A stretch of DNA of 64,000 nucleotides. Origin: Thiothrix lacustris DSM 21227 (GTDB lineage: Bacteria; Pseudomonadota; Gammaproteobacteria; Thiotrichales; Thiotrichaceae). The stretch spans positions 112,270 through 176,269 of the forward strand of contig NZ_JHYQ01000006.1 of NCBI RefSeq assembly GCF_000621325.1. The letters run 5' to 3'. Positions within the stretch are counted from its first letter, which is position 1. Each line of letters opens with the position of its first letter. Positions 18,139-28,572 of the stretch are shown here, one piece after another. The notes under the pieces are model-generated. The model saw only the letters and a list, made by a program, of their open reading frames with translations, did no database searches and was not told where the DNA came from. A program made the position numbers and the translations under genes.

Positions 18139-19533
18139 ATGTTGATGCAAGGGTTGCGGGGAGTAATACTCGTATGTATTCTTTTTTTTACAAAAACAGT
18201 ATTTTCCCATGATTTGCCTCAATTTGCTGCGCTGGTAAAGCAGAATAGCCCAGCCGTTGTGAATATCAGTACCAAGCAAAGCATTTCCCCTGCTGAAATG
18301 CTGCCTAACGCCTCTCCATCCCCTGAATCTGATGAGCTTTTTGATGAGCTGATGAAGCGCCTTTTTGAGCGTGACGGCAGTAGTGGTGGAAAGCCCTTCG
18401 ATTTCGATAGCAATTCGCGTGGTTCTGGTTTTGTCTATTCATCTGACGGTTATATCGTCACTAATCACCATGTCGTGGTTGACGCAGATGAAATCAAGGT
18501 CAGATTTACGGATGGACGTGAACTGCCCGCACAGCTGGTTGGAAGTGATGAGCGTACTGATGTCGCGCTGTTAAAAGTGGCGGCTACTGATTTACCTGTG
18601 TTGAGAATGGGAACTTCAGCCCCCTTGGAAGTGGGTGAATGGGTATTGGCAATTGGTTCACCTTTTGGTTTTGATCACAGTGCGACAGCGGGTATTGTGA
18701 GTGCGAAGGGGCGTAGTTTACCAGATGAAAATTATGTTCCATTCATTCAGACCGATGTGGCGATTAATCCCGGTAATTCAGGTGGCCCCCTGTTCAATCT
18801 TGATGGCGAAGTTGTCGGTATTAACTCTCAGATTTACAGCCGTTCGGGTGGTTTTATGGGGGTTTCCTTTGCTATTCCGATTGATCTTGCTCAGGACGTG
18901 ATTGAGCAGTTGAAAAGCAAGGGTGCTGTATCGCGTGCTTGGGTTGGTGTGTATGTACAAGCAATTGACGCTAATTTAGCGCAATCTTTCAAGATGAGTA
19001 AACCCGAAGGCGCATTGGTTGCCCAAGTCATGAAAGATGGCCCAGCCGCACGCGCTTTGAACCTAGGCGATGTTATCCTGAGTTTTGATGGCAAGCCGGT
19101 GACTAATGCAGCGGCTTTGCCCCCTATCGTGGGTAATACCGCTATCGGTAAGAAAGTGGTGATTGAAATTTTGCGCGAAGGTAAGCGTAAAACCGTCACC
19201 ATGACTGTCACTGAGTTACCTAATAGTCCTAAGGCGGTTGCATCTACTCATTCACCGGTGGCAGCACCCGTCGCTGGTACGTTAGGCATGAAGCTGAGTG
19301 ATACCGAAGCAGGGGTATGGGTGGACGAAGTGATCGGTGAGCCAGCTCGCAGTGCCGGGATTGCCATAGGTGATACTATCCGCCAGCTTGATAGTCAGAC
19401 AGTGACGTCTGTGGCGGGCTTGCAAGCGATTGCTATCGAGCTGGATGTCGGAAAAACCGTCGCAGTTTTAGTGAATCGTGAGGGTTCCGCCCGTTTTCTG
19501 GCCATGAAGATTGAGGCAAATGCAAGAGAGTGA
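18139..19533 (+). CDS. mucD: Periplasmic serine protease MucD (DegP/HtrA family)
   Basis: A 464-residue exported protease-chaperone. After the signal peptide (cleavage probably after TVFS) comes a trypsin-like domain with the catalytic triad His (VTNHHVV), Asp (ERTDVALLKV) and Ser (NPGNSGGPLF), then two PDZ domains (about 265-355 and 380-460). In the mucD position of the sigma-E operon it degrades misfolded envelope proteins and damps the response. It ends 14 bases inside the following glutaredoxin-like gene. Confidence 0.95.
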   Translation: MLMQGLRGVILVCILFFTKTVFSHDLPQFAALVKQNSPAVVNISTKQSISPAEMLPNASPSPESDELFDELMKRLFERDGSSGGKPFDFDSNSRGSGFVYSSDGYIVTNHHVVVDADEIKVRFTDGRELPAQLVGSDERTDVALLKVAATDLPVLRMGTSAPLEVGEWVLAIGSPFGFDHSATAGIVSAKGRSLPDENYVPFIQTDVAINPGNSGGPLFNLDGEVVGINSQIYSRSGGFMGVSFAIPIDLAQDVIEQLKSKGAVSRAWVGVYVQAIDANLAQSFKMSKPEGALVAQVMKDGPAARALNLGDVILSFDGKPVTNAAALPPIVGNTAIGKKVVIEILREGKRKTVTMTVTELPNSPKAVASTHSPVAAPVAGTLGMKLSDTEAGVWVDEVIGEPARSAGIAIGDTIRQLDSQTVTSVAGLQAIAIELDVGKTVAVLVNREGSARFLAMKIEANARE

Positions 19534-19777
19534 AGCAAAAACCCATCTGAGCGTGTATTATCGCGTGGGCTGTCATCTTTGTGACGAGATGACAGCCCTT
19601 TTGTGTGAATTTCAGGATGAACTGAGGTTTACGTTCGAGCTGGTCGACATTGACGCGGATGCAGAGTTAAGAGTGCGTTTTAATGCGGATGTCCCAGTAG
19701 TAGCATGGGGAAAGCAGATTTTATTCTGGCATTTCTTCGATGAAGCGATTTTGAGGCAAGCATTACAGCATGGGTGA
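19520..19777 (+). CDS. Glutaredoxin-like thioredoxin-fold protein
   Basis: An 85-residue thioredoxin-fold protein (glutaredoxin-like, DUF836 type). The redox motif is CHLC in [12 protein letters not shown], and the cis-proline is in ADVPVVAW. It overlaps mucD by 14 bases and lepA by 8, placing it firmly inside the operon. Genes of this type are often found just before lepA in related genomes. The substrate is unknown. Confidence 0.85.
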   Translation: MQESEAKTHLSVYYRVGCHLCDEMTALLCEFQDELRFTFELVDIDADAELRVRFNADVPVVAWGKQILFWHFFDEAILRQALQHG

Positions 19778-21575
19778 GGCGAATAAGAATATCCGCAATT
19801 TTTCAATTATTGCGCATATTGACCACGGTAAATCGACACTATCTGACCGCTTTATCCAGTATTGCGGGGGGTTGGCTGATCGTGAAATGGAAGCACAAGT
19901 TCTGGATTCGATGGATCTGGAGCGTGAACGCGGTATTACGATTAAAGCACAGTGCGTGGCTTTGGACTATAAAGCCCGCAATGGTGAAACCTACCACCTG
20001 AACTTCATCGACACGCCGGGGCATGTGGACTTTTCCTATGAAGTGTCACGCTCGTTGGCGGCTTGTGATGGCGCATTGCTGGTGGTAGATGCTTCACAAG
20101 GGGTGGAAGCGCAAAGTGTTGCTAACTGCTACACCGCGCTTGACCTTAATCTGGAAGTCGTGCCAGTACTCAATAAAATCGACCTGCCAGCGGCTGACCC
20201 TGACCGTGTGTGTCAGGAAATTGAAGATATTATCGGCATTGAGGCGACCGATGCGGTGCGCGTCAGTGCTAAAAGCGGCATTGGTATCGAAGACCTGCTG
20301 GAACAATTGGTGGAACGCATTCCACCCCCCAAAGGCGACCCGGATGCGCCACTCAAAGCCCTGATCATTGACTCGTGGTTCGACAACTACCTTGGCGTGG
20401 TGGTGTTGGTGCGGATGATTGATGGCGAAATGCGCAAGAAAATGAAAATCCGCTTCATGTCGACTGGGCGTGATTTTCAGGTGGAGCGCGTGGGTATTTA
20501 CACGCCTAAAATGAAAGATCTGGATGTATTGCGTGCGGGCGAAGTAGGTTTCATGATTTCCGGCATCAAGGAAATCGCCGCTGCGAAAGTCGGTGATACC
20601 ATTACCGACGCACAAAAACCAGCAACCACGCCTTTACAAGGCTTCAAGGAAATCCAGCCACGCGTTTTCGCAGGTTTGTTCCCGATTGAGTCCGACCAGT
20701 ACGAAAACCTGCGTGATGCGCTTTCCAAGCTCAAGCTCAACGATTCCGCCTTGTTTTATGAGCCAGAAACCTCGCAAGCACTGGGCTTTGGTTTCCGTTG
20801 TGGCTTCCTCGGCATGTTGCACATGGAAATTGTGCAGGAACGTCTGGAACGTGAATACAATCTTGACCTGATTTCCACCGCACCCACGGTTATCTACGAG
20901 GTGGTGTTGACCAATGGTGAGAAACAGTTCATCCACAGCCCGTCTGAATTGCCAGTCGTGAACAAGCTGGCAGAAATTCGCGAGCCGATTATTATCGGTA
21001 CTATTCTCGTGCCACAGGAATATGTCGGCAACGTCATTACCTTGTGCATGGAAAAGCGCGGTATGCAAAAGAACATGCAGTACATGGGTAATCAAGTGTC
21101 ACTGACATTTGAATTGCCGCTGGCTGAAGTGGTGATGGATTTCTTTGACCGCCTGAAATCGTGCAGCCGGGGTTATGCTTCTTTCGATTACGCGATGGAT
21201 CGTTTCGAGCCAGCCCCGATGGTGCGCGTGGATGTCTTGGTCAACGGTGAAAAGGTTGATGCGTTAGCGCTGATGATCCACCGTGATTTCGCCCAATCAC
21301 GCGGGCGGATGTTGGTGGAAAAGATGAAAGACCTGATTCCGCGTCAGATGTATGAAGTGGCTATTCAAGCAGCCATCGGCAGCAATATCATTGCCCGCAG
21401 CACGGTCAAGGCGATGCGTAAAGACGTGACGGCGAAGTGTTACGGTGGTGACGTAAGTCGTAAGCGTAAGCTGCTGGAAAAACAGAAAGAAGGCAAAAAG
21501 CGCATGAAGCAGGTCGGTAGCGTGGAAATACCGCAAGAAGCCTTCCTTGCTGTATTGAAAGTTAGCGATAAGTAA
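19770..21575 (+). CDS. lepA: Elongation factor 4 (LepA)
   Basis: A 601-residue ribosome-binding GTPase. G motifs: [34 protein letters not shown]. The C-terminal LepA-specific domain ends in [19 protein letters not shown] and a short tail. The N-terminus ([20 protein letters not shown]) is a few residues longer than that of E. coli LepA. The start overlaps the end of the glutaredoxin gene. Confidence 0.98.
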   Translation: MGEANKNIRNFSIIAHIDHGKSTLSDRFIQYCGGLADREMEAQVLDSMDLERERGITIKAQCVALDYKARNGETYHLNFIDTPGHVDFSYEVSRSLAACDGALLVVDASQGVEAQSVANCYTALDLNLEVVPVLNKIDLPAADPDRVCQEIEDIIGIEATDAVRVSAKSGIGIEDLLEQLVERIPPPKGDPDAPLKALIIDSWFDNYLGVVVLVRMIDGEMRKKMKIRFMSTGRDFQVERVGIYTPKMKDLDVLRAGEVGFMISGIKEIAAAKVGDTITDAQKPATTPLQGFKEIQPRVFAGLFPIESDQYENLRDALSKLKLNDSALFYEPETSQALGFGFRCGFLGMLHMEIVQERLEREYNLDLISTAPTVIYEVVLTNGEKQFIHSPSELPVVNKLAEIREPIIIGTILVPQEYVGNVITLCMEKRGMQKNMQYMGNQVSLTFELPLAEVVMDFFDRLKSCSRGYASFDYAMDRFEPAPMVRVDVLVNGEKVDALALMIHRDFAQSRGRMLVEKMKDLIPRQMYEVAIQAAIGSNIIARSTVKAMRKDVTAKCYGGDVSRKRKLLEKQKEGKKRMKQVGSVEIPQEAFLAVLKVSDK

Positions 21576-21587
21576 TAAGGACAAGAC

Positions 21588-22352
21588 ATGGATTTTGATC
21601 TGGAATTTTGGTTAGGCAGTGCTACAGCGGTGACGGGCGTCATCTGGTTACTGTATGCCTTGCTTGCCGGAAAAAAAGCGGAAGCTGCAGAGCCGATATT
21701 GGTGGAGTATGCCCGTTCCTTTTTTCCAGTATTGTTGGCGGTGCTGTTGCTACGCTCGTTTGTGGCAGAACCTTTCCGTATTCCGTCTGGTTCGATGTTA
21801 CCTACGCTGGAAATTGGTGATTTTATTCTGGTAAACAAGTTTGCTTATGGCTTGCGTTTACCCATATTGCACACAAAGGTAGTGGAGATCGGCGACCCGC
21901 AACGGGGTGATGTGGTGGTGTTCCGTTTTCCTGGTAATCCCAAAATTGACTATATCAAGCGCCTCATCGGTGTGCCGGGTGATGTGGTGAGCTGGAACGA
22001 TAAAACACTGACCGTGAATGGTGTTGCTTTGAACCGTGATGCGATGGGTGACTATTTGCGCCCTGATCAACAAACGCCACCATCAATTCATCTGAAAGAA
22101 GATCTACTGGGTGTGCCACATGATATATTGGTAACGCCCGGACGCGTTGGCCCAACAGGTTCTGTGACGGTTCCTCCAGGGCATTACTTCATGATGGGTG
22201 ATAACCGCGACAACAGTAATGATGGGCGGATGTGGGGTTTAGTACCTGAAGATAATGTAGTAGGAAAGGCAACGATTGTCTGGATGCACATGAATTTTGG
22301 CGGTGAAGGCAAAGGCTTCAACTTCTCACGAATTGGTAGTGCGATGCATTAG
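21588..22352 (+). CDS. lepB: Signal peptidase I
   Basis: A 254-residue inner-membrane protease that removes signal peptides from exported proteins. Two N-terminal membrane segments (about 6-26 and 45-62) precede the catalytic domain, with the nucleophile Ser in RIPSGSMLPTL, the general-base Lys in DYIKRLIGVPGD, and box E MGDNRDNSNDGRMWG. It lies 12 bases after lepA, the classic lepA-lepB pair. Confidence 0.97.
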   Translation: MDFDLEFWLGSATAVTGVIWLLYALLAGKKAEAAEPILVEYARSFFPVLLAVLLLRSFVAEPFRIPSGSMLPTLEIGDFILVNKFAYGLRLPILHTKVVEIGDPQRGDVVVFRFPGNPKIDYIKRLIGVPGDVVSWNDKTLTVNGVALNRDAMGDYLRPDQQTPPSIHLKEDLLGVPHDILVTPGRVGPTGSVTVPPGHYFMMGDNRDNSNDGRMWGLVPEDNVVGKATIVWMHMNFGGEGKGFNFSRIGSAMH

Positions 22353-22405
22353 AGTTCAGCTTCGCTTAGCCAACCATTAATCAATAACAATAAAGGTAAG
22401 TAACA

Positions 22406-22786
22406 ATGCGCAAGCAACAAGGTGCGACTTTTTTAACATGGGTCGCGGGTGTCGGTGTGGTGATTTTTGTGTTTCTTACGGCAACTAAGATGGCACCCTT
22501 GTATATGGAGTTCTATACAGTGCGTTCATTAGTTGATCATGTGGCGCAAGAGTCGCCGGGAAATATATCCCTTCAACAAATCCGTCGCAAAATCGATGAC
22601 TTTATGATTGTCAATAGTCTGGATTCTTTCTCGACAGATGATTTTAAAGTGATCGATGTCCAAGGTAAGAACAATGTACGGGCACTTGAGATACACTATG
22701 AGGTTCGTAAGCATTGGGTTGCGAACATTGATTTTTTAATGAACTTCCAATATTCCAAAGAGCTGGGAGCGGCTAGCGATACTTGA
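22406..22786 (+). CDS. DUF4845 family membrane protein
   Basis: 126 residues with one N-terminal membrane helix (about 8-30, TFLTWVAGVGVVIFVFLTA) and a periplasmic domain ending in a beta-rich stretch (YEVRKHWVANIDFLMNF). It matches the DUF4845 family that regularly sits between lepB and rnc in gammaproteobacteria; the function is not known. It overlaps rnc by 4 bases. Confidence 0.88.
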   Translation: MRKQQGATFLTWVAGVGVVIFVFLTATKMAPLYMEFYTVRSLVDHVAQESPGNISLQQIRRKIDDFMIVNSLDSFSTDDFKVIDVQGKNNVRALEIHYEVRKHWVANIDFLMNFQYSKELGAASDT

Positions 22787-23448
22787 ACAAATTAACTAAG
22801 CTACTGGGTAGCGAATTGATGGCGACGGACACCTTTGTCCGTGCCATCACCCACCGCAGCGCGGAGGGTAAACATAACGAGCGCATGGAGTTTCTTGGTG
22901 ATAGCGTGCTTGGGCTAATTATCACCACGGAGCTTTATCAGCGGATTCCACGGGCTAGCGAAGGCTACCTGAGCCGTTTACGTGCTTCATTGGTCAATGA
23001 AAATGCTTTGGCGGGGATTGCCGCCGAACTGGCTATCGGTGATTTTTTACGTCTGGGGCCGGGCGAGCTGAAAAGCGGTGGTTTTCGGCGCAAGTCCATC
23101 ATCGCCGATGCGTTTGAAGCACTGGTCGGCTGTATTTATCTGGAACAGGGCATGGCGACGGCGACAGCGTTCGTGCTCACCGCTTATGGCGATCGGTTGG
23201 ATAACTTACCCGCCGAAGACAGTCTAAAAGACCCCAAAAGCCGCTTGCAGGAATTCCTCCAATCACGCGGGCACGAGCTGCCTGAATACAATCTGATTGA
23301 TACCCAAGGGGAAGCCCATCGCCAAACGTTTACGGCGGAATGCATTGTCCCCAAACTCAATATCCGTACCATCGGCACTTCAGGAAGCCGCCGTAAGGCC
23401 GAGCAGGAAGCTGCTGGTCTTGCATTCCAACAGGTAACAGCAAAATGA
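22783..23448 (+). CDS. rnc: Ribonuclease III
   Basis: A 221-residue double-strand RNA endonuclease that processes rRNA precursors. The signature HNERMEFLGDSVLG holds the catalytic acidic residues, and the C-terminal dsRNA-binding domain spans about 152-221 (KSRLQEFLQ to GSRRKAEQEAAGLAFQ). The start is a TTG (22783) that overlaps the DUF4845 stop as TTGA; beginning at the later ATG (22819) would remove the conserved N-terminal helix. The weak start codon may keep the level low through coupling. Confidence 0.95.
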   Translation: MNKLTKLLGSELMATDTFVRAITHRSAEGKHNERMEFLGDSVLGLIITTELYQRIPRASEGYLSRLRASLVNENALAGIAAELAIGDFLRLGPGELKSGGFRRKSIIADAFEALVGCIYLEQGMATATAFVLTAYGDRLDNLPAEDSLKDPKSRLQEFLQSRGHELPEYNLIDTQGEAHRQTFTAECIVPKLNIRTIGTSGSRRKAEQEAAGLAFQQVTAK

Positions 23449-24356
23449 CTGAGATAACTTCTACGCCATCAACACAACGTTGTGGCTATGTCGCCATTGT
23501 TGGACGACCCAATGTGGGCAAATCCACCCTGATGAACCTGCTGATTGGTTTCAAGGTTTCTGCCACGGCTAACAAGCCGCAAACCACGCGCCACAGTATC
23601 CGGGGTATTTTGACTGAAGACGATTATCAGATGATTTTCGTCGACACACCGGGGATTCACCGTACTTCCAAAAGCTTGCTCAACAAAACCATCAACCTTG
23701 AAGCGGTGGCTGCATTGGAAGGTGTCGATGCAGTGGTCATGATCGTGGAGGTGCTGAAGTGGCAGGATGAAGATGATTTGGTGTTGCAACGCCTTGGTCA
23801 TGTCACCTGTCCGGTGTTTCTGGTCGCCAACAAAGTCGACCGGCTGGAAAAGAAAGAACGCTTACTAAGCTGGTTGCCGGAAGTGCTGGCAAAGTACCCG
23901 TTCAAGGAAATTTTCCCACTCTCCGCGACCAAAGGCACGAATACGCAGCAGCTCAAGGCTTCATTGGCGAAAGTCATGCCGCAACAAGATTGGGTATACG
24001 CCGAAGATGACGTGACCGACCAGTCTACCCGCTTCATTTGCGGCGAGTTGATCCGCGAGCAATTGATGACGTATTTGCATCAGGAAATGCCGTATTCCAC
24101 CGCGATTGAGATCGAAACCTTTGAGGAAAAGCCTAAACTGACCGAAATCAATGCGGTGATCTGGGTCAGTCGCGAAAACCAGAAAGGTATTGTGATCGGG
24201 AATAAAGGCGACACGCTAAAACGCATCGGCAGCTCGGCGCGATTTGCGCTGGAAGCGTTTCTGGAACGCAAAGTCATGCTGAAATTATGGGTGCGCGTCG
24301 AAGAAAATTGGGAAAATAGCCCACGTCACCTGCAAAGTTTGGGGATTTCAACCTAA
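23445..24356 (+). CDS. era: GTPase Era
   Basis: A 303-residue GTPase needed for 30S ribosome assembly. The G1 motif is GRPNVGKSTL, G3 is DTPGIH, G4 is NKVD. The C-terminal KH domain includes VIGNKGDTLKRIGS and binds the 3' end of 16S rRNA. It overlaps rnc as ATGA. Confidence 0.97.
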   Translation: MTEITSTPSTQRCGYVAIVGRPNVGKSTLMNLLIGFKVSATANKPQTTRHSIRGILTEDDYQMIFVDTPGIHRTSKSLLNKTINLEAVAALEGVDAVVMIVEVLKWQDEDDLVLQRLGHVTCPVFLVANKVDRLEKKERLLSWLPEVLAKYPFKEIFPLSATKGTNTQQLKASLAKVMPQQDWVYAEDDVTDQSTRFICGELIREQLMTYLHQEMPYSTAIEIETFEEKPKLTEINAVIWVSRENQKGIVIGNKGDTLKRIGSSARFALEAFLERKVMLKLWVRVEENWENSPRHLQSLGIST

Positions 24357-24366
24357 GGGGCGAGCG

Positions 24367-24819
24367 ATGCTACTGTTAGCACAAGAAGCGGAAGTCATTT
24401 CCAACGTCGCGCATGTGATTCAATTGGCGGTTGCTCCGGTGTTCTTGCTGACAGGTATCGGTAGTATTTTGTCGGTGCTGGTGAACCGTTTAGTGCGGGT
24501 GGTGGATCGCTTTCGTGTGCTGGATAGTAATTTTCAGCAAGCGAGTGCGGCGGTACTGGTGGTGATTCGTCATGAAATGCAGGCGCTTTCCCGCCGCGCC
24601 CGTATGATTCATTGGGCAATCGGCTTGTGTACGGTGTGTGCCTTGTTGATTTGTGTGGTGATTGCCATGCTATTTTTCAGTGCCATGTTGGGGATGGATC
24701 TATCCACGGCGGTATCCATACTGTTCATTATTGCGATGTTGATGTTGGTCAGCGGATTGCTGTGCTTTTTGCAGGAAATCCGTATTGCCACCAGCAGCAT
24801 TGATGTCACCCCCCGTTAG
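24367..24819 (+). CDS. DUF2721 family membrane protein
   Basis: A 150-residue integral membrane protein with three probable helices (about 14-38, 78-104, 112-137). It resembles the DUF2721 family, whose function is unknown. The central loop is rich in arginine (LVNRLVRVVDRFRV, SRRARMIH). Its place between era and recO is unusual, since those two genes are normally adjacent in this operon. Confidence 0.8.
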   Translation: MLLLAQEAEVISNVAHVIQLAVAPVFLLTGIGSILSVLVNRLVRVVDRFRVLDSNFQQASAAVLVVIRHEMQALSRRARMIHWAIGLCTVCALLICVVIAMLFFSAMLGMDLSTAVSILFIIAMLMLVSGLLCFLQEIRIATSSIDVTPR

Positions 24820-24827
24820 CGCGTCCG

Positions 24828-25517
24828 ATGGCGGCTGAACTTTCCCCCGCGTTTATTTTGCGGCGTAACCCCTACCGCGACACCAGTTTATTGCTGGATA
24901 TGTTTACCCGCGACGCTGGCAAAATCACCTGCGTTGCCAAGTTTGGCCAAGGCAAGGGCACGCGCTCCAAAGGTATGCTTGAACCTTTCCGGCAACTCGA
25001 AGCCAGTTGGGTGGGCAAGGGTGAAGTGTTCACCCTGTTCAATGCCGAAGAAAAACGCCGTTTCCCCCTGAAAGCTGCCGGACTGGTACGCGCCGTGTAT
25101 GCCAACGAATTGCTGTTGCGGGCGCTGTGGCAACACCAGCCGCAGCCGGAATTATTTGCCCAGTACCAACAACTGCTGTTCCGCTTGGAAAACCCTGCTG
25201 AGGTACTCGCACTGCCGTTGTTTGAACTGGACGTGCTGGCAATGGCAGGCTATGTTCTGAACCTGTGGCACGACGACGCGGATGGGCAAGTAATCCACGC
25301 CAACTGCCGTTACCGTTTTCGCCCCGACCACGGTATATACCCGGACGCAGGTGAGGGTAAAGGCGTGCCGCTTTCCGGTAGGCTATTAATCGCCTTGCGC
25401 GAGCCAGAAACCATGGCGACCGAACAGCGTTTGGAACTGCGCCATACCCTGGATTACCTGATACAGATGTTGCTGAAAGGCAAAACCTTGAATGCGAGAA
25501 GATTACTCAATGAATAA
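24828..25517 (+). CDS. recO: DNA repair protein RecO
   Basis: A 229-residue recombination mediator that with RecR loads RecA on SSB-coated DNA. The N-terminal OB-fold is recognised by [20 protein letters not shown] and the basic [13 protein letters not shown]; the C-terminal helical domain follows. As in E. coli there are few cysteines and no complete zinc-finger set. pdxJ begins within the last codons. Confidence 0.92.
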   Translation: MAAELSPAFILRRNPYRDTSLLLDMFTRDAGKITCVAKFGQGKGTRSKGMLEPFRQLEASWVGKGEVFTLFNAEEKRRFPLKAAGLVRAVYANELLLRALWQHQPQPELFAQYQQLLFRLENPAEVLALPLFELDVLAMAGYVLNLWHDDADGQVIHANCRYRFRPDHGIYPDAGEGKGVPLSGRLLIALREPETMATEQRLELRHTLDYLIQMLLKGKTLNARRLLNE

Positions 25518-26244
25518 GATCGAACTTGGTGTCAATATCGACCACATCGCCACGTTGCGCCAGGCACGCGGCACGGCTTACCCCGATTTGCTGGAAGCTG
25601 TGCGGCTGGTGGAAGACGCAGGTGCACACGCCATCACCATCCATTTGCGCGAAGACCGTCGCCATATTCAAGATGCGGATGTGTACGCTATCCGCCAGAT
25701 GTGTACCCGTCGCCTGAATCTGGAGCTGGCTGCCACCGATGAAATGGTGGGCATTGCTTGCGACGTATTGCCGAATGATGCGTGTGTGGTTCCCGAAAAG
25801 CGCGAAGAGCTTACCACTGAAGGTGGGCTGGACATTATCGGGCAATTCGAGCGGGTACGCAGCGTGACCCAGCGTTTGAATGCCGCGAATATTCGCGTAT
25901 CACTGTTCATCGAGCCGGATATTGAACAAATTCGCCGCGTTCCTGACATCGGTGCGCCCGTGATCGAGCTGCATACTGGCACGTATGCCAATGCCACGGG
26001 CGCAGCCAAAGCGCAGGAACTCCAACGCATTCGCGAAGCTACCGAGTTTGCCCACAGCCTCGGCATTCAGGTGAACGCAGGTCACGGGCTGGATTATCAC
26101 AATACGCAAGCCATCGCGGTCATCCCCAATATCCGCGAACTGAACATCGGCCATTCGATGGTGGCGCGGGCGGTATTCGTCGGCATCCGCCAAGCGACCG
26201 TGGAAATGCTGGCATTGATGCAAGCGGCACGTGCTGGCTCATGA
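25510..26244 (+). CDS. pdxJ: Pyridoxine 5'-phosphate synthase
   Basis: A 244-residue TIM-barrel enzyme that condenses 1-deoxyxylulose 5-phosphate and aminoacetone phosphate to pyridoxine 5'-phosphate. [34 protein letters not shown] and [11 protein letters not shown] are diagnostic. The start at 25510 matches the family N-terminus; an ATG 18 bases upstream is not needed. It overlaps recO by 8 bases and acpS by 4. Confidence 0.97.
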   Translation: MNKIELGVNIDHIATLRQARGTAYPDLLEAVRLVEDAGAHAITIHLREDRRHIQDADVYAIRQMCTRRLNLELAATDEMVGIACDVLPNDACVVPEKREELTTEGGLDIIGQFERVRSVTQRLNAANIRVSLFIEPDIEQIRRVPDIGAPVIELHTGTYANATGAAKAQELQRIREATEFAHSLGIQVNAGHGLDYHNTQAIAVIPNIRELNIGHSMVARAVFVGIRQATVEMLALMQAARAGS

Positions 26245-26639
26245 AAATTATCGGCATCGGCACAGACATCGTGGAAATTGCCCGTCTTGAGGAAACCTTG
26301 CAACGTCACCCAGAACGGTTTCCCGAACGAATTTTACACCCTGCCGAACTCAAACGTTTTGCCACCGAAACCAAGCAAGCAGCATGGCTGGCAAAACGTT
26401 TTGCGACCAAAGAGGCCGTTGCCAAAGCCCTCGGCACGGGGATTGGCAAGGAAACTCGCTTGCAGGAAATCGAAACCACCCACGATGCACGCGGTAAACC
26501 ACTTCTGCAATTGCACGGGGTGACGCTGGCAACGGCTACTGCGCTGGGTGTGACGGCAATCGAACTATCCGTCGCAGACGAGCGCACTCACGCGGTCGCC
26601 TTTGTGATTCTGGTGGGCGGGGCTGACGGGTTGCTGTAA
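26241..26639 (+). CDS. acpS: Holo-[acyl-carrier-protein] synthase
   Basis: A 132-residue enzyme that transfers phosphopantetheine from CoA to acyl carrier protein. [14 protein letters not shown] carries the metal-binding Asp, and [20 protein letters not shown] is the second family motif. The ATG overlaps the pdxJ stop (ATGA). Its last 75 bases overlap the 3' end of the convergent hybrid kinase gene. Confidence 0.95.
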   Translation: MKIIGIGTDIVEIARLEETLQRHPERFPERILHPAELKRFATETKQAAWLAKRFATKEAVAKALGTGIGKETRLQEIETTHDARGKPLLQLHGVTLATATALGVTAIELSVADERTHAVAFVILVGGADGLL

Positions 26640-28427
26640 CCACTTTTTCAGTTCAGTTTCCAGCGTTTGGGGATCCAGTGGCTTACCCAGATGGCTGTTC
26701 ATCCCGGCTTGCAGGCAAGCAGCAATATCAGTAGACAGGGTGTTCGCGGTCAGAGCAATCACCGGAATGGCTGAGTTGCGCACCGCCGCCATGCTCGCAT
26801 GAGTCTGCATTCCCCGGATATGGCGGCAGGCTTCCATACCGTCGCATTCGGGCATTTGAACATCCATTAGCACCAGATCGTAATCGGCTTCAATCAGGCG
26901 TTGGATAGCCTGTTCACCATTTTCCACGGTGTCGATGTGGGTCAGCCCCAATTGTTCGAGCATGGCTTGGGCGATGATTTGGTTGATGGCATTGTCTTCC
27001 GCCAGCAGAATCCGGCTGGATGTTTCCAATGGCGCATCAGTGATGGGTGTAGTAATCGTTTCCGGGTTGGCAGCTTGAGTCTCTGCTGCCTGATAGGGAA
27101 GCTCGAACCAGAAGCAGGCGCCTTGTCCCGCTTCACTGTGTACGCCAATATCACCCTCCATCAGGCTGACCAACTGTTTGGAAATCGCTAAACCCAGACC
27201 CGTGCCGCCGTATTTGCGGGCAGTAGACGATTCCATTTGCTGAAAACTGTTGAACAGCAGTGGCTGTTTTTCTGCCGGAATGCCAATACCGGTATCGCTG
27301 ATTTCAAAGCGTAGCCGTTCCCCGTTGGCGCTCAGGCTGATGGCGAGTGTTACCGTGCCCGTTTCAGTAAATTTGATGGCATTGCCCAGTAAGTTAAGCA
27401 GTATTTGTTGGATGCGGATTTCATCGCCCATGAGAAAAGGGGCGATGTTCTCGCTGATACGGGTGGTAAACGTGAGCCCTTTTTCCTTGGCGCGGATATC
27501 CAGCAAATGCTGTAAATGGACAACCATTTCACCCAGATGGTAGGTTGATAGCTCCAATTCCATCTTGCCTGCTTCGATCTTGGAAAAGTCGAGTAGGTCA
27601 TTCAGCAGCGCCAATAATGTTTTGCCGCTGCGGTTGATCAGGGAAACGTATTGCTGTTGATCAGCGGTACTTACCAAGGGTGTTAGCAGACCACTTGCCC
27701 CCAGAATGCCGTTCATGGGAGTGCGTAATTCATGGCTCATATTGGCCAGAAATCGGCTCTTGGCCTGATTGGCGATTTCAGCGGCGTCCTTGGCACTTGC
27801 TAACGTGGCAGCTTGCTGTTCCAGTAAATCGTTTTTGTAGAGAAGCTGGTAGTAGTCACGGTGCAGCGTTTTGCCAAAGAATTGGGTGACAATGCTGAAC
27901 AGGAGTAAGGAGAGGGCAACGCTATAGGCAGTGTTTGTCCCCATGTGTAACAGTACGATGATCTGCGGCCAAATCATGATATTGACGTAGGTAAGAAACA
28001 GTGGGTTGTGGGGGGCAAGGCTGGTCGTCGTGCCAACACTGAGCATTAACAGTGGTAGTAGCATAAGGGTTCCCTGTTCTGCTAGCCCGACATGCATTAG
28101 CCCCCAAGCGGTAAACAACGCCCAAACAATAGCCGAGGTTATCAGGCCAAATCCGAGCAGAAACCGCGCCCTGTCCGGCTGTGTTTTGTAAAGCTTAGGA
28201 AACTGTTTCATCAACAATAAACGCATGATACCAAGAGCCAACATCAACAGGCCAATACCGTAGACGAGGATGCTATGGTGCTGAATAATATCAGTCCCCA
28301 GTGCGAGAACGACCCAAGCAATCATGTAAGGAAACACACCATTGATCGAGCGGCGGCTCAGGTCATGGTCGCTTTGGATGTGCATGGCGGCAGATACGGG
28401 GATGTTCCCTACGGATACATAATTCAC
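26565..28427 (-). CDS. Membrane hybrid histidine kinase with receiver domain
   Basis: 620 residues. The N-terminal third holds about six or seven membrane helices (about 30-205) without a large periplasmic domain, so it probably senses through the membrane. A coiled linker leads to the kinase core: [12 protein letters not shown] (phospho-His), [13 protein letters not shown] (N box), DTGIGIP and [13 protein letters not shown] (G boxes). A receiver domain follows (LAEDNAINQ, phospho-Asp in [13 protein letters not shown]). No output or Hpt domain is present, so it must pass phosphate to a separate protein. No regulator lies next to it. Confidence 0.9.
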   Translation of the reverse strand: MNYVSVGNIPVSAAMHIQSDHDLSRRSINGVFPYMIAWVVLALGTDIIQHHSILVYGIGLLMLALGIMRLLLMKQFPKLYKTQPDRARFLLGFGLITSAIVWALFTAWGLMHVGLAEQGTLMLLPLLMLSVGTTTSLAPHNPLFLTYVNIMIWPQIIVLLHMGTNTAYSVALSLLLFSIVTQFFGKTLHRDYYQLLYKNDLLEQQAATLASAKDAAEIANQAKSRFLANMSHELRTPMNGILGASGLLTPLVSTADQQQYVSLINRSGKTLLALLNDLLDFSKIEAGKMELELSTYHLGEMVVHLQHLLDIRAKEKGLTFTTRISENIAPFLMGDEIRIQQILLNLLGNAIKFTETGTVTLAISLSANGERLRFEISDTGIGIPAEKQPLLFNSFQQMESSTARKYGGTGLGLAISKQLVSLMEGDIGVHSEAGQGACFWFELPYQAAETQAANPETITTPITDAPLETSSRILLAEDNAINQIIAQAMLEQLGLTHIDTVENGEQAIQRLIEADYDLVLMDVQMPECDGMEACRHIRGMQTHASMAAVRNSAIPVIALTANTLSTDIAACLQAGMNSHLGKPLDPQTLETELKKWLQQPVSPAHQNHKGDRVSALVCDG

Positions 28428-28572
28428 ACTATTCCCGGTGCTTTTTTGTTATTGGCTAACGTACAACTTACCGTATTATGGGGTAAGGTCAAGCCAAATC
28501 CGCCGACAGGTAGCGAATACGCAGGATGGCTGTTAAGCTCCTCTTCTCAACACAAAATCAAGAGTGCAGGAC

